Source of the DNA: WHTX01 sp038255145
GTDB lineage: Bacteria > Actinomycetota > Acidimicrobiia > Acidimicrobiales > CAIXPF01
NCBI GenBank assembly: GCA_038255145.1
Contig: JBBSLP010000041.1
Location: 1-53,804, forward strand
Direction: 5' to 3'
Length of the DNA: 53,804 nt
Shown: positions 1 to 8,130 of the stretch, piece by piece
Layout of the letters: every line of letters begins with the position of its first letter
How positions within the stretch are numbered: position 1 is the first letter of the stretch
Position numbers and translations under genes: made by a program
Notes under the pieces: generated by a model
Told to the model about the DNA's origin: nothing
Databases searched by the model: none
The model's input: the letters and a program-made list of their open reading frames with translations, nothing else

Positions 1-282
1 GAGAACTTCGTCGTCGACCCCGGCGAATCCATCCTCACCGGCAAGGTCACCGTCGACGGCGCCGTCTTCGCCCCCTCCGTCCCCCTCTTCTTCCTCGACG
101 GCAGCACCCTCAAGCCCCTCCAGAGCGCGGGGAACACGGCCATCCTCGAGGGCACCACGGTCAAGCTCGCCCCCGAGGCCGCCGCCGCACTGAACAAGGT
201 GTTCGGCCTCACCGGCACCCCCAACGCCCTGCCCGACTACTTCACCGTCGGCATCGCCAAGATCACCGTCGCCATCAAGTAG
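1..282 (+). CDS. C-terminal part of a hypothetical, probably exported protein (5' truncated)
   Basis: Frame 1 is open from the first base to a TAG stop at 280-282, giving 93 residues with no start inside the window. The tail is rich in Val, Thr, Ala and Gly, has alternating hydrophobic residues typical of beta strands and no membrane helix, and ends in a TVAIK strand. The segment reading LEGTTVKLAPEAAAALNKVFG resembles C-terminal repeats of secreted actinobacterial beta-sandwich proteins, but I do not recognise a named family with certainty. A GC-rich hairpin follows 23 bases after the stop, consistent with the end of a transcription unit. The function is unknown. Confidence 0.6.
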   Translation, partial: ENFVVDPGESILTGKVTVDGAVFAPSVPLFFLDGSTLKPLQSAGNTAILEGTTVKLAPEAAAALNKVFGLTGTPNALPDYFTVGIAKITVAIK

Positions 283-305
283 GCCGAACCGGGGATCCCG
301 ATGTC

Positions 306-340
306 ACAGCCCCTCCCCACGTGGGGTGGGCAGGGGCTGT
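306..340. terminator. Stem-loop, probable terminator after the first gene
   Basis: A 9-bp perfect inverted repeat (ACAGCCCCT at 306-314, AGGGGCTGT at 332-340) encloses a second inverted pair (CCCCAC/GTGGGG at 315-326). There is no U tract, which is common in high-GC actinobacteria. It sits between the end of the truncated gene and msrB. The rest of 341-574 shows no convincing gene. Confidence 0.5.
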
Positions 341-574
341 CGGCATCCAGTGCCAGCGTGCCATGGCACCGCCCACGTACGGGCTAGGAGGCGGTGGCCA
401 ACGCGCTCCGTCGACGGCTGGCACCTTCGAGGCCCGGGCCCACGCCGGCGATGTGCTGTCCAAGGTCGTGCCTGCGGAACATCGTGCGGGCGACGGGACC
501 AAGAAGGACCCCGCCGACGTTGACCTGGGAGCTGGTGGTCGACCATCGACCCCCGTCATCGAGAGGACCCGGAC

Positions 575-991
575 ATGACCGACGTGGAGCGCACCGATGT
601 GGAGCGGACCGACGAGGAGTGGCGCGAGGTGCTGACCCCGGCGCAGTTCGCCGTCCTCCGCCGCTCGGCGACGGAGCCGCCGTGGAGCGGGACGTACGTC
701 GACGAGCACGCCGATGGGACGTACTGCTGCGCGGCGTGCGGCGCCGAGCTGTTCGACTCGTCCACCAAGTTCGAGTCCGGTAGCGGCTGGCCCAGCTTCT
801 ACGAGGCCAAGGTGGCCGACGCCGTGGAGCTGGTCGAGGATCGCACCGCGGGCATGGTGCGCACCGAGGTCCGCTGCCGGCGGTGCGGGTCGCACCTGGG
901 TCATGTCTTCCCCGACGGCCCCCAGCCCACCGGTGACCGCTTCTGCATGAACAGCCTGGCCCTCGACCTGGTCACCGACCCCCAGGGTTGA
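575..991 (+). CDS. msrB: Peptide-methionine (R)-S-oxide reductase MsrB
   Basis: This 138-aa cytosolic repair enzyme reduces methionine-R-sulfoxide in proteins using thioredoxin. Family hallmarks are all present: two zinc CxxC pairs (C52/C55 and C101/C104), the GSGWPSF substrate motif at 69-75, the HLGHVF motif near 107-112 and the catalytic Cys at C124 in RFCMNS. The length is normal for stand-alone MsrB. The ATG is supported by GAGAGGA at 561-567, seven bases upstream. The first 13 residues contain a near-perfect direct repeat (TDVER-TDVER-TD), a small in-frame duplication outside the fold. It stands alone, with no msrA alongside. Confidence 0.96.
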   Translation: MTDVERTDVERTDEEWREVLTPAQFAVLRRSATEPPWSGTYVDEHADGTYCCAACGAELFDSSTKFESGSGWPSFYEAKVADAVELVEDRTAGMVRTEVRCRRCGSHLGHVFPDGPQPTGDRFCMNSLALDLVTDPQG

Positions 992-1068
992 CAGGTTGCT
1001 GACCCGGTAGCGGCGTCGGCGAGCTCACGCACCTGGTCGACGCCTCCCGGGCCGATCCACGGGGCCGC

Positions 1069-2009
1069 TCAGGCTGCGACCAGGGCCGCAGGCACCACGG
1101 CCGACAGCGGCGTGCCGTCGGCGGTGTGGGTCAGGGCGGCGACCAGGTTGGTCACGTCGCTGACGTAGCGGCCACCCTCGGTGTCACCGGGGACGACCAG
1201 TCGGGGCAGCTCCAGCGTCTCGCCGTCCTGTTCGAAGGCCACGAGGACGTCGGTGCCGCCGAAGCCGGGTCGGCCTCGCCCACGGACACCCGGGCCTGGT
1301 AGCCGTCGGATCCCGTGGCGCTGACCACCACCTGCAGGGCGCCGTTCTTGGCCGGGGGCGGGGTCAGCCCGGTGCTGGCCCACAGGTCGAGCAGGGCGAC
1401 GCCCCGGTACGTGTGCTGCTGGGGCCCGGCCCCCGAAGCGAAGGTGACGTCCACCGTGGTCGAGGGCATGGCGGCCAGGTCATCGATGGTGAGCAGGGCG
1501 GCCAGCTCGTCGATCGTCAGGTCGTAGCTCCGCAGTTGCACCGACCAGGGGCCGTCATCCAGCGCCAGGATCGCCGGTGAGACGGGGTCCTGCTCGGTGG
1601 CGCCGATGGCCCGCCAGCCATCCACAGCGACATCGGCGAACCTGGACCCGTGCGGCTGCAGCTGGGCTCGGACCTGGTCCAGCGAGCCTCGATGGCCGCT
1701 GAGGCGCACCAGCTGGCGGGCCGGACCTTCGGCGCGCACGTACTCGGCCCACCACTCGAGAGGTGGCTTGTCGTGCGCAGCGAAGGGATCGTCGGCCGGG
1801 GGATCGACCGCCTCCTGCAGCGCCCAGGCCCCGTCGAACAACAGGGCGTGGCCGGCCTCGGACCCAGCCATGGTCGACCCCGGGGCCGACCCCAGCTCGG
1901 GCCCCTCCCCGCGCGTGGCGGACGAGCACGCCGTCAGGCCCGCCAGCCCGAACGCCGTGGAACCGGCCACGACGGCCGTCAGCACCCGCCGACCCCGCAC
2001 CATCCACAT
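1069..2009 (-). pseudogene. Lipoprotein with sulfite-oxidase-like (Moco-binding fold) domain, interrupted by a -1 frameshift
   Basis: The N-terminus carries a lipoprotein signal with an L-T-A-C lipobox at residues 25-28, followed by a low-complexity linker and a domain with the YRGVALLDLW signature of the oxidoreductase molybdopterin-binding fold. The first frame runs to about 1262 and then turns into nonsense. The natural C-terminus (FGGTDVLVAFEQDGE, then LELPRLVVPGD) continues in another frame from about 1265 to a TGA at 1069-1071. Adding one G to the CCCGG run near 1262-1266 (minus strand) restores one 313-codon frame. It is therefore either a recent pseudogene or a base-call error. A second ATG at 2003 has better Shine-Dalgarno spacing than 2009. 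Location next to modABC supports a molybdenum connection, but no Moco-ligating Cys is evident, so cofactor binding is uncertain. Confidence 0.7.
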
Positions 2010-2061
2010 CCCACCAGCGTGCCCGAGGTCGGCCCTTCCGGGCCCTCATGCGGGCGAGAGA

Positions 2062-3123
2062 TCAGGCCGGGTAGGCCTCGACCTCGGTGGCCTTGACCGT
2101 GGCCCACACCGGCTGGCCGGCGGCCAGGGTCAGCTCGGCCTGGGCTCCGGGGGTGATCTCGGCCACCATGCCCGGGGGGTCGGCCAGGGTGACCCGCACC
2201 CGGTCACCGTGCTCGTCGAGCTCGGTGACCCGGGTCAGCCAGTCGTTGCGGGGGCTGCCGGTCTGGGCATCGCGGTGCAGGGCCACGGCCTGGGGGTGCA
2301 CGGCCACGTGCACGGGACCGGGCTGGGGGGCATCCGCGGCGGTGAAGCGCACGGCCGAGCCGCTGACAGAGATCACCCCGTCGGCCCCGGCCACCCCGCT
2401 GAGCAGGTTGGTGCCCACCAGACGGGCCACGTAGGGAGACCGGGGATGGGCGGTGACGTGACCCAGGGTGCCGCTCTGCACCACCGTGCCCGCCTCGAGC
2501 ACGACCACCCTGTCGGCCAGGGCGTGGGCATCGAGGGGGTCGTGGGTGACCAGCAGGCGCATGCCGTCGAACCCGGCCAGCAGCTCGCGCAGGTCACGCC
2601 GCACCTCGGTCCGGGTGCCGGCGTCGAGCGCGGCCAGGGGCTCGTCCAACAGCAGCAGCCGGGGCTGGAAGGCCAGGGCCCGGGCCAGGGCCACCCGCTG
2701 GGCCTGGCCCCCCGACAGGGCCGAGGGCTTGCGGCCGGCGTAGGCGGCCAGGCCGAACTGGTCCAGCAGGGCGGTGGCCCTGGCCCGGGCTTCGCGCCGG
2801 CCGGTACCCCGGGCCCGCAGGCCGAAGGCCACGTTCTCGACGACGGTCAGGGTGGGGAACAGCAGGTAGTCCTGGAACACCACCCCCACCGAGCGGCGCT
2901 CGGGCGGCACCCAGGCTCCGTCGGCCACGTCTTCGAGGGGCTGGCCGTCGAGCACGATGCGTCCGTCGTCGAGGGCGAGCAGGCCGGCCAGGGTCCGCAG
3001 CACCGTGGTCTTGCCGGCCCCGTTGGGACCCAGCAGGGCCACCACCTCGCCGGGGGCGATGGCCAGCTCCATGTCCAGCAGCAGCTCACCGATCTGCACC
3101 ACCAGGGTGGCCTCGAGGGTCAC
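2062..3123 (-). CDS. modC: Molybdate ABC transporter ATP-binding protein ModC
   Basis: This is the ATPase that powers molybdate import through ModB. Walker A is GPNGAGKT at 32-39, the Q-loop Gln is Q84 (VFQDYLLFP), the ABC signature is LSGGQ at 136-140, Walker B is LLLLDE at 156-161 and the H-loop is in LVTHDP near 193. The last ~65 residues form a TOBE/Mop-like domain (from RNDWLTRV), as in ModC, where it binds oxyanion. At 353 aa it has the usual length. The start is GTG. The gene follows modB by 10 bases in an A-B-C operon. The nearby molybdate-type regulator supports molybdate over sulfate as substrate. Confidence 0.93.
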   Translation of the reverse strand: MTLEATLVVQIGELLLDMELAIAPGEVVALLGPNGAGKTTVLRTLAGLLALDDGRIVLDGQPLEDVADGAWVPPERRSVGVVFQDYLLFPTLTVVENVAFGLRARGTGRREARARATALLDQFGLAAYAGRKPSALSGGQAQRVALARALAFQPRLLLLDEPLAALDAGTRTEVRRDLRELLAGFDGMRLLVTHDPLDAHALADRVVVLEAGTVVQSGTLGHVTAHPRSPYVARLVGTNLLSGVAGADGVISVSGSAVRFTAADAPQPGPVHVAVHPQAVALHRDAQTGSPRNDWLTRVTELDEHGDRVRVTLADPPGMVAEITPGAQAELTLAAGQPVWATVKATEVEAYPA

Positions 3124-3133
3124 CGGGGCGACC

Positions 3134-3979
3134 TCAGACCCGACGGCCGACAGCGGCGTCCAGCCAGCGGTCCCGCATGGCCAGCAGCACCACGAAGGAC
3201 ACGCCGATGAGCACCAGGGACAACACGATGGCCTCGGACGGATCGCGCTCCAAGGCCAGGTAGGTGGCCAGGGGCAGGGTCTGGGTGCGACCGGGGAAGT
3301 TGCCGGCGAAGGTGATGGTGGCCCCGAACTCGCCCAGGGCCCGGGCCCACGACAGCACGGCCCCGGCGATCAACGCGGGACGGGCCATGGGCAGGGTGAC
3401 CCGGCGGAAGGCGTACCACGACCCCGCCCCCAGCGTCCGGGCCGCTTCCTCGTGACGCTCACCGAGCTGGCGCAGGGCGGCCTCGAGGGTGATGACGAGG
3501 AAGGGCATGGCCACGAACGTCTGGGCCACGACCACGCCGGCCATGGAGAAGGGCAGGCGGATGCCGAACCAGTCGAACAGGTAGTGGCCCAACAGCCCCC
3601 GCCGGCCCAGGGCGGCGAACAGGGCCACACCCCCCACCACGGGGGGCAGCACCATGGACAGGGTGCACAACGAGCGCACCACGTTGCGGCCGGGGAAGGG
3701 CACCCGGGCCAGCACCCAGGCCAGGGGCACCCCGAAGACGACCGACAGCCCCGTGGCCCACAGCGAGCAGATGAGCGACAGCCGCACCGCCTGCAGGGTG
3801 GTCTCGTCGGTAAGCAGTCGCCATGCGCTGGACCACGGCGTGCGCACCAGCAGCCCGACCAGGGGCAGGGTGAAGAAGGCCACGGCCACGGTGGCCAGCA
3901 CCAGGCCGAGCACGGGCGGCCGGGGGCGGTGACCCCTGCGTCGAGCGCGTCGTCGAGGGGGGCGCACCCCGGTCGCCAT
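3134..3979 (-). CDS. modB: Molybdate ABC transporter permease ModB
   Basis: This 281-aa integral membrane permease has a basic, Arg-rich cytoplasmic N-terminus (about 20 residues), then some six hydrophobic segments, and the EAA-type coupling loop EEAARTLGAGSWYAFRRVTLP at roughly 185-205 that contacts ModC. GEFGATITFAGNFPGRTQTLP is a strong ModB/CysT-family signature. The ATG at 3977-3979 lies seven bases after the modA stop, so translation is probably coupled. The Arg-rich leader is longer than in many ModB proteins. Substrate assignment rests on the ModA partner and the Mop-domain regulator. Confidence 0.92.
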   Translation of the reverse strand: MATGVRPPRRRARRRGHRPRPPVLGLVLATVAVAFFTLPLVGLLVRTPWSSAWRLLTDETTLQAVRLSLICSLWATGLSVVFGVPLAWVLARVPFPGRNVVRSLCTLSMVLPPVVGGVALFAALGRRGLLGHYLFDWFGIRLPFSMAGVVVAQTFVAMPFLVITLEAALRQLGERHEEAARTLGAGSWYAFRRVTLPMARPALIAGAVLSWARALGEFGATITFAGNFPGRTQTLPLATYLALERDPSEAIVLSLVLIGVSFVVLLAMRDRWLDAAVGRRV

Positions 3980-3986
3980 CAGCGGC

Positions 3987-4853
3987 TCACGGCTGGGCGA
4001 AGCCGAACTTCTCGAGCGTCTTGGACCCGTCGTTCGAGGTCACCAGATCGACGAACGCCGCCGACGCGGTGGGGTTGGGGGCGGCCTTGGTGACGACGAT
4101 GGGGTAGTTGGCCACCACGTTCTGCGCCGTGGGGATCTCGATCCCCTCGCCCTTGTCCCCCGCCGCCTTCACGTCGGTGGCATAGACGATGCCGGCGTCG
4201 GCCTCCCCACTGGTGACCTTGGTGACCACGGCCTTGACGTCGGCCTCGTAGCTGACCGGGGTGGCGGTGACGCCGGCCTTCTCGAAGGCCTGGGCCGAGT
4301 ACTTGCCGACGGGCACCTGGGGGGCGCAGGTCACGAACACCACGTCCTCCTTGGCCAGGTCGGCGAGACCGGTGATGCCCTTGGGGTTGCCGGGGCCGAC
4401 GATGATCTCGAGGGCGTTCTGGGCGAAGAGCTCCGGGGCCGCCCCATTCTCGCCCGCATCGGTGAGCTTCGTCATGTTGGCCTCGTCGGCCGACGCGTAC
4501 ACATCGGCGGGCGCACCCTCGTTGATCTGCTGCACCAGGGCGGACGATGCGGCGAAGTTGAAGGTGACCTCGGCCCCGGGGTTGGCCGCCTCGAACTGGG
4601 CCCCGAGCTCCTTGAACGAGTCGGTCAGCGAGGCGGCGGCGAAGACGGTGAGGTTCCCGGTGGCCTTGGACGCCGTCGTGGTGCCCGACGCGGCCGTCGT
4701 CGAGGTCGTCGGGCCCAACGGCGCCGCCGTGGTCGTCGTAGCCGCGCTGTCGTCGCTGTCGCTCCCGCAGCCGGCGCCGACGACGGCGAGGAGGGCGACC
4801 AACAGGACCAGCAGTGCGCGGGGGCGGGACGGCGTTCGCATGGGGCCGGACAC
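3987..4853 (-). CDS. modA: Molybdate-binding lipoprotein ModA
   Basis: This is the extracytoplasmic solute receptor that captures molybdate and delivers it to ModB. It has a lipoprotein signal peptide (Arg/Pro-rich start, LLVLLVALLAVV core, lipobox GAGC), a Thr/Ser-rich linker and the ModA fold beginning NLTVFAAASLTDSF. Further ModA marks are NFAASSALVQQI (oxyanion-binding Ser), GAPADVYASAD and GIVYATDVKAAG. I chose the GTG at 4853 because AGGAAG (4860-4865, minus strand) precedes it by six bases; the downstream ATG at 4841 also yields a good signal peptide. It is the first gene of modABC and diverges from the PadR-Mop regulator. Confidence 0.92.
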   Translation of the reverse strand: MSGPMRTPSRPRALLVLLVALLAVVGAGCGSDSDDSAATTTTAAPLGPTTSTTAASGTTTASKATGNLTVFAAASLTDSFKELGAQFEAANPGAEVTFNFAASSALVQQINEGAPADVYASADEANMTKLTDAGENGAAPELFAQNALEIIVGPGNPKGITGLADLAKEDVVFVTCAPQVPVGKYSAQAFEKAGVTATPVSYEADVKAVVTKVTSGEADAGIVYATDVKAAGDKGEGIEIPTAQNVVANYPIVVTKAAPNPTASAAFVDLVTSNDGSKTLEKFGFAQP

Positions 4854-4916
4854 TAGTAACTTCCTGACCATCAGATGCAACAGATCGGACTATCGAGGTC
4901 GCGCTACGGTCGCAAG
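4854..4916. promoter_or_regulatory. Divergent promoter region of modABC and the PadR-Mop regulator
   Basis: The 63-bp gap must hold both promoters. For the regulator, TACGGT at 4905-4910 (in CGCTACGGT) is a good actinobacterial -10 and ends six bases before the GTG at 4917, which predicts a leaderless transcript. The same nonamer CGCTACGGT recurs at 40262-40270 upstream of another gene. The modA ribosome site is AGGAAG (4860-4865, minus). The region is locally AT-richer (GATCGGACTATCGAGG) and is the natural place for the regulator's operator, but I see no clear ModE-type palindrome. Confidence 0.5.
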
Positions 4917-5696
4917 GTGACCACCGTGGCCAACGACGGCCGGGCCCCTCGGCTGGACGAACCCATCCCCTCGTTCGCCGAGCACGTGTGCCTCGCCCTG
5001 GTGGCCACCGGCACCGGCCACGGTTGGGCCATCGTGCGTGAGCTGTCCGACGACGGCGACATCGGCCGCATCTGGACCCTGTCCCGGGCCCTGACCTACC
5101 GGGCCATCGACCAGCTGACGGCCAAGGGCCTGCTGGAGCGGTCCGAGCCCACCCCGCGCAAGGCCCGGGCCAGGATCGCCCTGTCGGCCACCGGGGCAGG
5201 CCACGCCGTCACCCGGACCTGGCTCGACACCCCCATCGCCCACCTGCGTGACGTGCGCATCGAGCTGCTGACCAAGCTGGCCCTGCGCCAGCGGGCCGGG
5301 CTCGACCCCCAGGTGCTGCTCCGGGCCCAGCGGGACACCTTCAACGAGGTCATCGACTCGCTGGTCATCTCCTTCGACCGTCGCGACCCCGTCGACCTGT
5401 GGCGGCGTGAATCGGCCCGGGCCGTGCGCCGCTTCCTCGACCTGGCCATCGACGACCGCCCCACCACCGCTGCCGGGAGTCCCAACATGCGCCTGTCCGC
5501 CCGCAACCAGCTTCGTGCCACCGTCGCCGAGGTCCGCCACGGCGAGGTCATGTCCACCGTGCGCGTCACCCTGCCCGACGGCCAGGAGGTCACCGCGGCC
5601 ATCACCCGTGACGCCGCCGAGGAGCTGGCCTTCGCCACCGGTGACGCGGTGACCGTCATCGTGAAGTCCACCGAAGTGATGCTGGCCAAGGATTGA
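4917..5696 (+). CDS. PadR-type winged-helix regulator fused to a Mop (molybdate-binding) domain
   Basis: Residues ~18-100 form a PadR-like winged helix (LALVATGTGHGWAIVREL, then LTYRAIDQLTAKGLLE and a wing). A helical middle segment spans ~105-180. Residues 191-259 are a Mop/TOBE domain (MRLSARNQLRATVAEVRHGE ... VTAAIT ... GDAVTVIVKSTEVML) of the kind that binds molybdate or tungstate. It is divergent from modABC, so the likely role is molybdate-responsive control of the transporter, as ModE does in proteobacteria, but with an unrelated DNA-binding module. The GTG at 4917 is preferred because of the -10 six bases upstream; GTG 4926 is an alternative. The stop overlaps the next gene by 4 nt (TTGA). 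Confidence 0.85.
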   Translation: MTTVANDGRAPRLDEPIPSFAEHVCLALVATGTGHGWAIVRELSDDGDIGRIWTLSRALTYRAIDQLTAKGLLERSEPTPRKARARIALSATGAGHAVTRTWLDTPIAHLRDVRIELLTKLALRQRAGLDPQVLLRAQRDTFNEVIDSLVISFDRRDPVDLWRRESARAVRRFLDLAIDDRPTTAAGSPNMRLSARNQLRATVAEVRHGEVMSTVRVTLPDGQEVTAAITRDAAEELAFATGDAVTVIVKSTEVMLAKD

Positions 5697-6232
5697 GCCC
5701 GAGCTCACCGCCGACGAGCTTCTCGGTCCGACCCATCGGCTGGGCCCGCACGGCGCGGACCGAGCGCCAGCACACCCCGCTGCAGCCGGTGCTCAACCCC
5801 GACGAGGAGGGTGAGGTCCACGTCGAACCCGCCTTCGCCGACGGGCTCGATGGCCTCGACGGCTTCGACTTCGCCCACCTGGTCACCTGGCTGGGGCCCC
5901 TCGACGGCTCCCGCCCGGAGGCCGAGCTGCGCCAGGTGCCCTACCTGTTGCGCCCTACCCCTCGTGAGCTGGGCATCTTCGCCACCCGGGGACCACGGCG
6001 GCCAAACCCCATGGGCCTGAGCCTGGTGCGCATCGTGGCCGTTCGGGGCCCTGTGGTGCGCTTCCGGGGCGTGGACCTGCTCGACGGCACCCCCATCCTC
6101 GACATCAAGCCCTACGTGACCCGCTTCGACCAGCCCTACGGTTTGGACGGTCCCCCCCGCTCGGGGTGGTTGGACGACGTCGACCCTGCGCCGGGCACGA
6201 CCCCGGCCGACCTGCCCCCACCACCAGGCTGA
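5693..6232 (+). CDS. TrmO/TsaA-family protein (tRNA t6A37 N6-methyltransferase-like)
   Basis: This 179-aa protein matches the TrmO/YaeB beta-barrel family, which uses SAM to methylate t6A37 of tRNAs in Escherichia coli. Diagnostic segments are RPIGWARTA near the start, the TRGPRRPNPMGLSLVRIVAV block and LLDGTPILDIKPYVTRFD near the C-terminus. It begins at a TTG that overlaps the regulator's TGA in TTGA, so it is probably cotranscribed and coupled. Family members also occur beside metal and cofactor genes with uncertain substrates, so a tRNA role is inferred. It lacks the extra C-terminal domain of E. coli TrmO. Confidence 0.85.
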   Translation: MSPSSPPTSFSVRPIGWARTARTERQHTPLQPVLNPDEEGEVHVEPAFADGLDGLDGFDFAHLVTWLGPLDGSRPEAELRQVPYLLRPTPRELGIFATRGPRRPNPMGLSLVRIVAVRGPVVRFRGVDLLDGTPILDIKPYVTRFDQPYGLDGPPRSGWLDDVDPAPGTTPADLPPPPG

Positions 6233-6247
6233 TCAGTCACCCGGGCA

Positions 6248-6967
6248 TCAGGTCACGGACGCGGGCTGGCGTAGCGGTGACGGCGACCGGTTGCGCCACC
6301 AACGCTCACGCAGCAGTTCGAGCCCGGCGGCCCACACCAGGACCCAGCCCGTGCCGATGCACGTGCCGGCGACCACGTCGCTGAGCCAGTGCACCCCCAG
6401 GTAGGTGCGGCTGACGGCCATGAGCCCGGCGAAGGCCGCGGCCAGGCCGATCCACACCAGCCGCCGCGGCGACGGCCGCAGCAGGATGAGGACCAGGCCG
6501 AAGGCGGTCACCGCCCCGGCCACGGCGTGGCCCGACGGGAAAGACGAGCCGCCCGAACCGATGAGACCGCCCACGGGCCGGGGCCGGTCGACCAGGGCCT
6601 TGACCGGGCCGATGCACAGCTCGGCGCACACCGTGGCGCCGACGAAGGCCCCGAGCTGGAGCCAGCGACGCCGGTAGGCCAGCACGGCGACGACCATGAT
6701 GCGCAACGGCGCCGTGATCAGGGGGCTGCCCACCTTGCTGAGCAGCTTGCCCAGGCTGGTCAGCCAGGGCGTGCGGATGTCGACCATCCACGCCCGCCAG
6801 CGCTCGTCGATGCCCCGGAACGGGCCCGGAGCGTCCGTGGCCACCAACAGCACGCCGATGCCGAGCGCCACCAGCAGCAGGACCACGCCGACGACGATGG
6901 CGTACATGCGCCGCTCGAACATGGGGGTGTGGGTGCGGTGACCGTGGGGCAACTGGAGGTGGGCCAT
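6248..6967 (-). CDS. PAP2-family membrane phosphatase
   Basis: This 239-aa integral membrane protein carries all three acid-phosphatase motifs: K-x-x-x-D-R-P (KALVDRPRP), PSGH (SSFPSGHAVAG) and the SRxYLGVHWLSDV motif. The active site is therefore complete. Such enzymes dephosphorylate lipid phosphates or diphosphates (for example undecaprenyl diphosphate or phosphatidate) at the outer membrane face. The ATG at 6965-6967 overlaps the stop of the upstream flippase-type gene (TGATG), making it the last gene of a three-gene operon. The basic C-terminal tail (RERWWRNRSPSPLRQ) is predicted cytoplasmic. The substrate is unknown. Confidence 0.9.
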   Translation of the reverse strand: MAHLQLPHGHRTHTPMFERRMYAIVVGVVLLLVALGIGVLLVATDAPGPFRGIDERWRAWMVDIRTPWLTSLGKLLSKVGSPLITAPLRIMVVAVLAYRRRWLQLGAFVGATVCAELCIGPVKALVDRPRPVGGLIGSGGSSFPSGHAVAGAVTAFGLVLILLRPSPRRLVWIGLAAAFAGLMAVSRTYLGVHWLSDVVAGTCIGTGWVLVWAAGLELLRERWWRNRSPSPLRQPASVT

Positions 6968-8130
6968 CAGGGCGCCACCGGGCTGGGCCTCGCCCCCGAG
7001 CCCCGGTGCCGGGCGTCGAGCCAGGCCCGGCGCTCCTCGATGGTGCGCACCCAGCTGCGGTTGGCCCGCCAGAAGATCCAACAGCCGATGCCCAGGGGGA
7101 TGGGGGCGAACCAGGTCAGCGCCCGGTAGACCAGCACGGCGGCGGCGATCTTGTTCTTGGTGTCGTCGGGCAGCCCGGTACCCAGGGCCGCGGTCAGGCC
7201 CAGTTCGACGACGCCGAGGCCGCCGGGGGTGAGGGGGACGGCCGACAGCAGACGCACGAAGGCGAAGCCGGCCAGCACCCGGGCCCAGCTGACCTCGTCC
7301 TCGGACACCCCCACGTGGCGCAGGGCGACCAGCAGCACCAGGTACAGCGACACGTGGCTGACCAGGGTGGCCAGGGTGATCCAGATCCACCGCCCCCGCA
7401 GCAGCCCGATGATCTCGGCCCGGAAGGCGGTGGCCCGCTCGGGCCAGTCCGTGGGCGTCTGGCGGTGCAGCACCCGCAGGATGGGACGGGCGGCGGTGGC
7501 GGCCACCGACCCCGCAGCGGCGGCGTGGCCGGGGCTGCGCAGGAGCACGGCGAAGGCGATGATGGCCCCGGCCAGCACCAGGAGCCCCACCGCGGCCGCG
7601 GTGACCAGCCCGGCACCCACGTCACCGGAGATGACGAGGGCGGCCAGGGCGACGATGGGCAGGCCCAGCTTGACGAAGTTGTTCCAGATGCCCGAGACCA
7701 CGCTGGCCAGGGCCACCTCGGGCAGGGGGATGCCCCAGCTGCGCTCCATGGTCACGGTGACGCCGATGCCGATGGCCGCGCCTCCGGGCAGGGTGTTGGC
7801 GATGGCGGTGGACGCCAGGTTGGACACGGCCGCCTCACGCACCCGCAGGCCGGGCTGCACGCTGACGAGCACGGGCCAGTAGCTGGCCAGGTTCCACGCC
7901 GCCACCACCAGCAGGGAGGAGACCTCGATCCAGGTCATGTCCTTGATGGTCCGCCACACGGCGCCGTAGTTGGCCACCTTGGGGAACAGGAAGCCGAAGA
8001 TGGCCACCACCACGACCAGGGACAACGCCCCCTGGAACCAGCGCGTGCTCCACCAGCGACGGGGCTTGTGGCGCTCGGGTGGGACCGGGGCGGTGGGCGG
8101 GGCGACGGCCTGGTCGCTGGTCGGGCTCAT
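6967..8130 (-). CDS. LPG-synthase transmembrane (YbhN/AglD-type) flippase-like protein
   Basis: This 387-aa polytopic protein has about eight hydrophobic segments and the family signatures NTLPGGAAIGIGVTVTMER, VSGIWNNFVKLGLP and RLLSAVPLTPGGLGVVELGLTA. It matches the membrane domain of lysylphosphatidylglycerol synthases and stand-alone YbhN/AglD proteins, which are implicated in moving lipids or lipid-linked sugars across the membrane. It has no C-terminal aminoacyl-transferase domain. It overlaps both neighbouring PAP2 genes (ATGA upstream, TGATG downstream), so flippase and phosphatases are made together. A similar domain is the C-terminal third of the triple fusion at 45098-47581. Confidence 0.88.
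   Translation of the reverse strand: MSPTSDQAVAPPTAPVPPERHKPRRWWSTRWFQGALSLVVVVAIFGFLFPKVANYGAVWRTIKDMTWIEVSSLLVVAAWNLASYWPVLVSVQPGLRVREAAVSNLASTAIANTLPGGAAIGIGVTVTMERSWGIPLPEVALASVVSGIWNNFVKLGLPIVALAALVISGDVGAGLVTAAAVGLLVLAGAIIAFAVLLRSPGHAAAAGSVAATAARPILRVLHRQTPTDWPERATAFRAEIIGLLRGRWIWITLATLVSHVSLYLVLLVALRHVGVSEDEVSWARVLAGFAFVRLLSAVPLTPGGLGVVELGLTAALGTGLPDDTKNKIAAAVLVYRALTWFAPIPLGIGCWIFWRANRSWVRTIEERRAWLDARHRGSGARPSPVAP

Noticed and set aside
1597..3210. 537-codon plus-strand open frame
   Set aside because: Antisense shadow of modC and the lipoprotein; low-complexity Gly/Gln/His composition and no recognisable domain.
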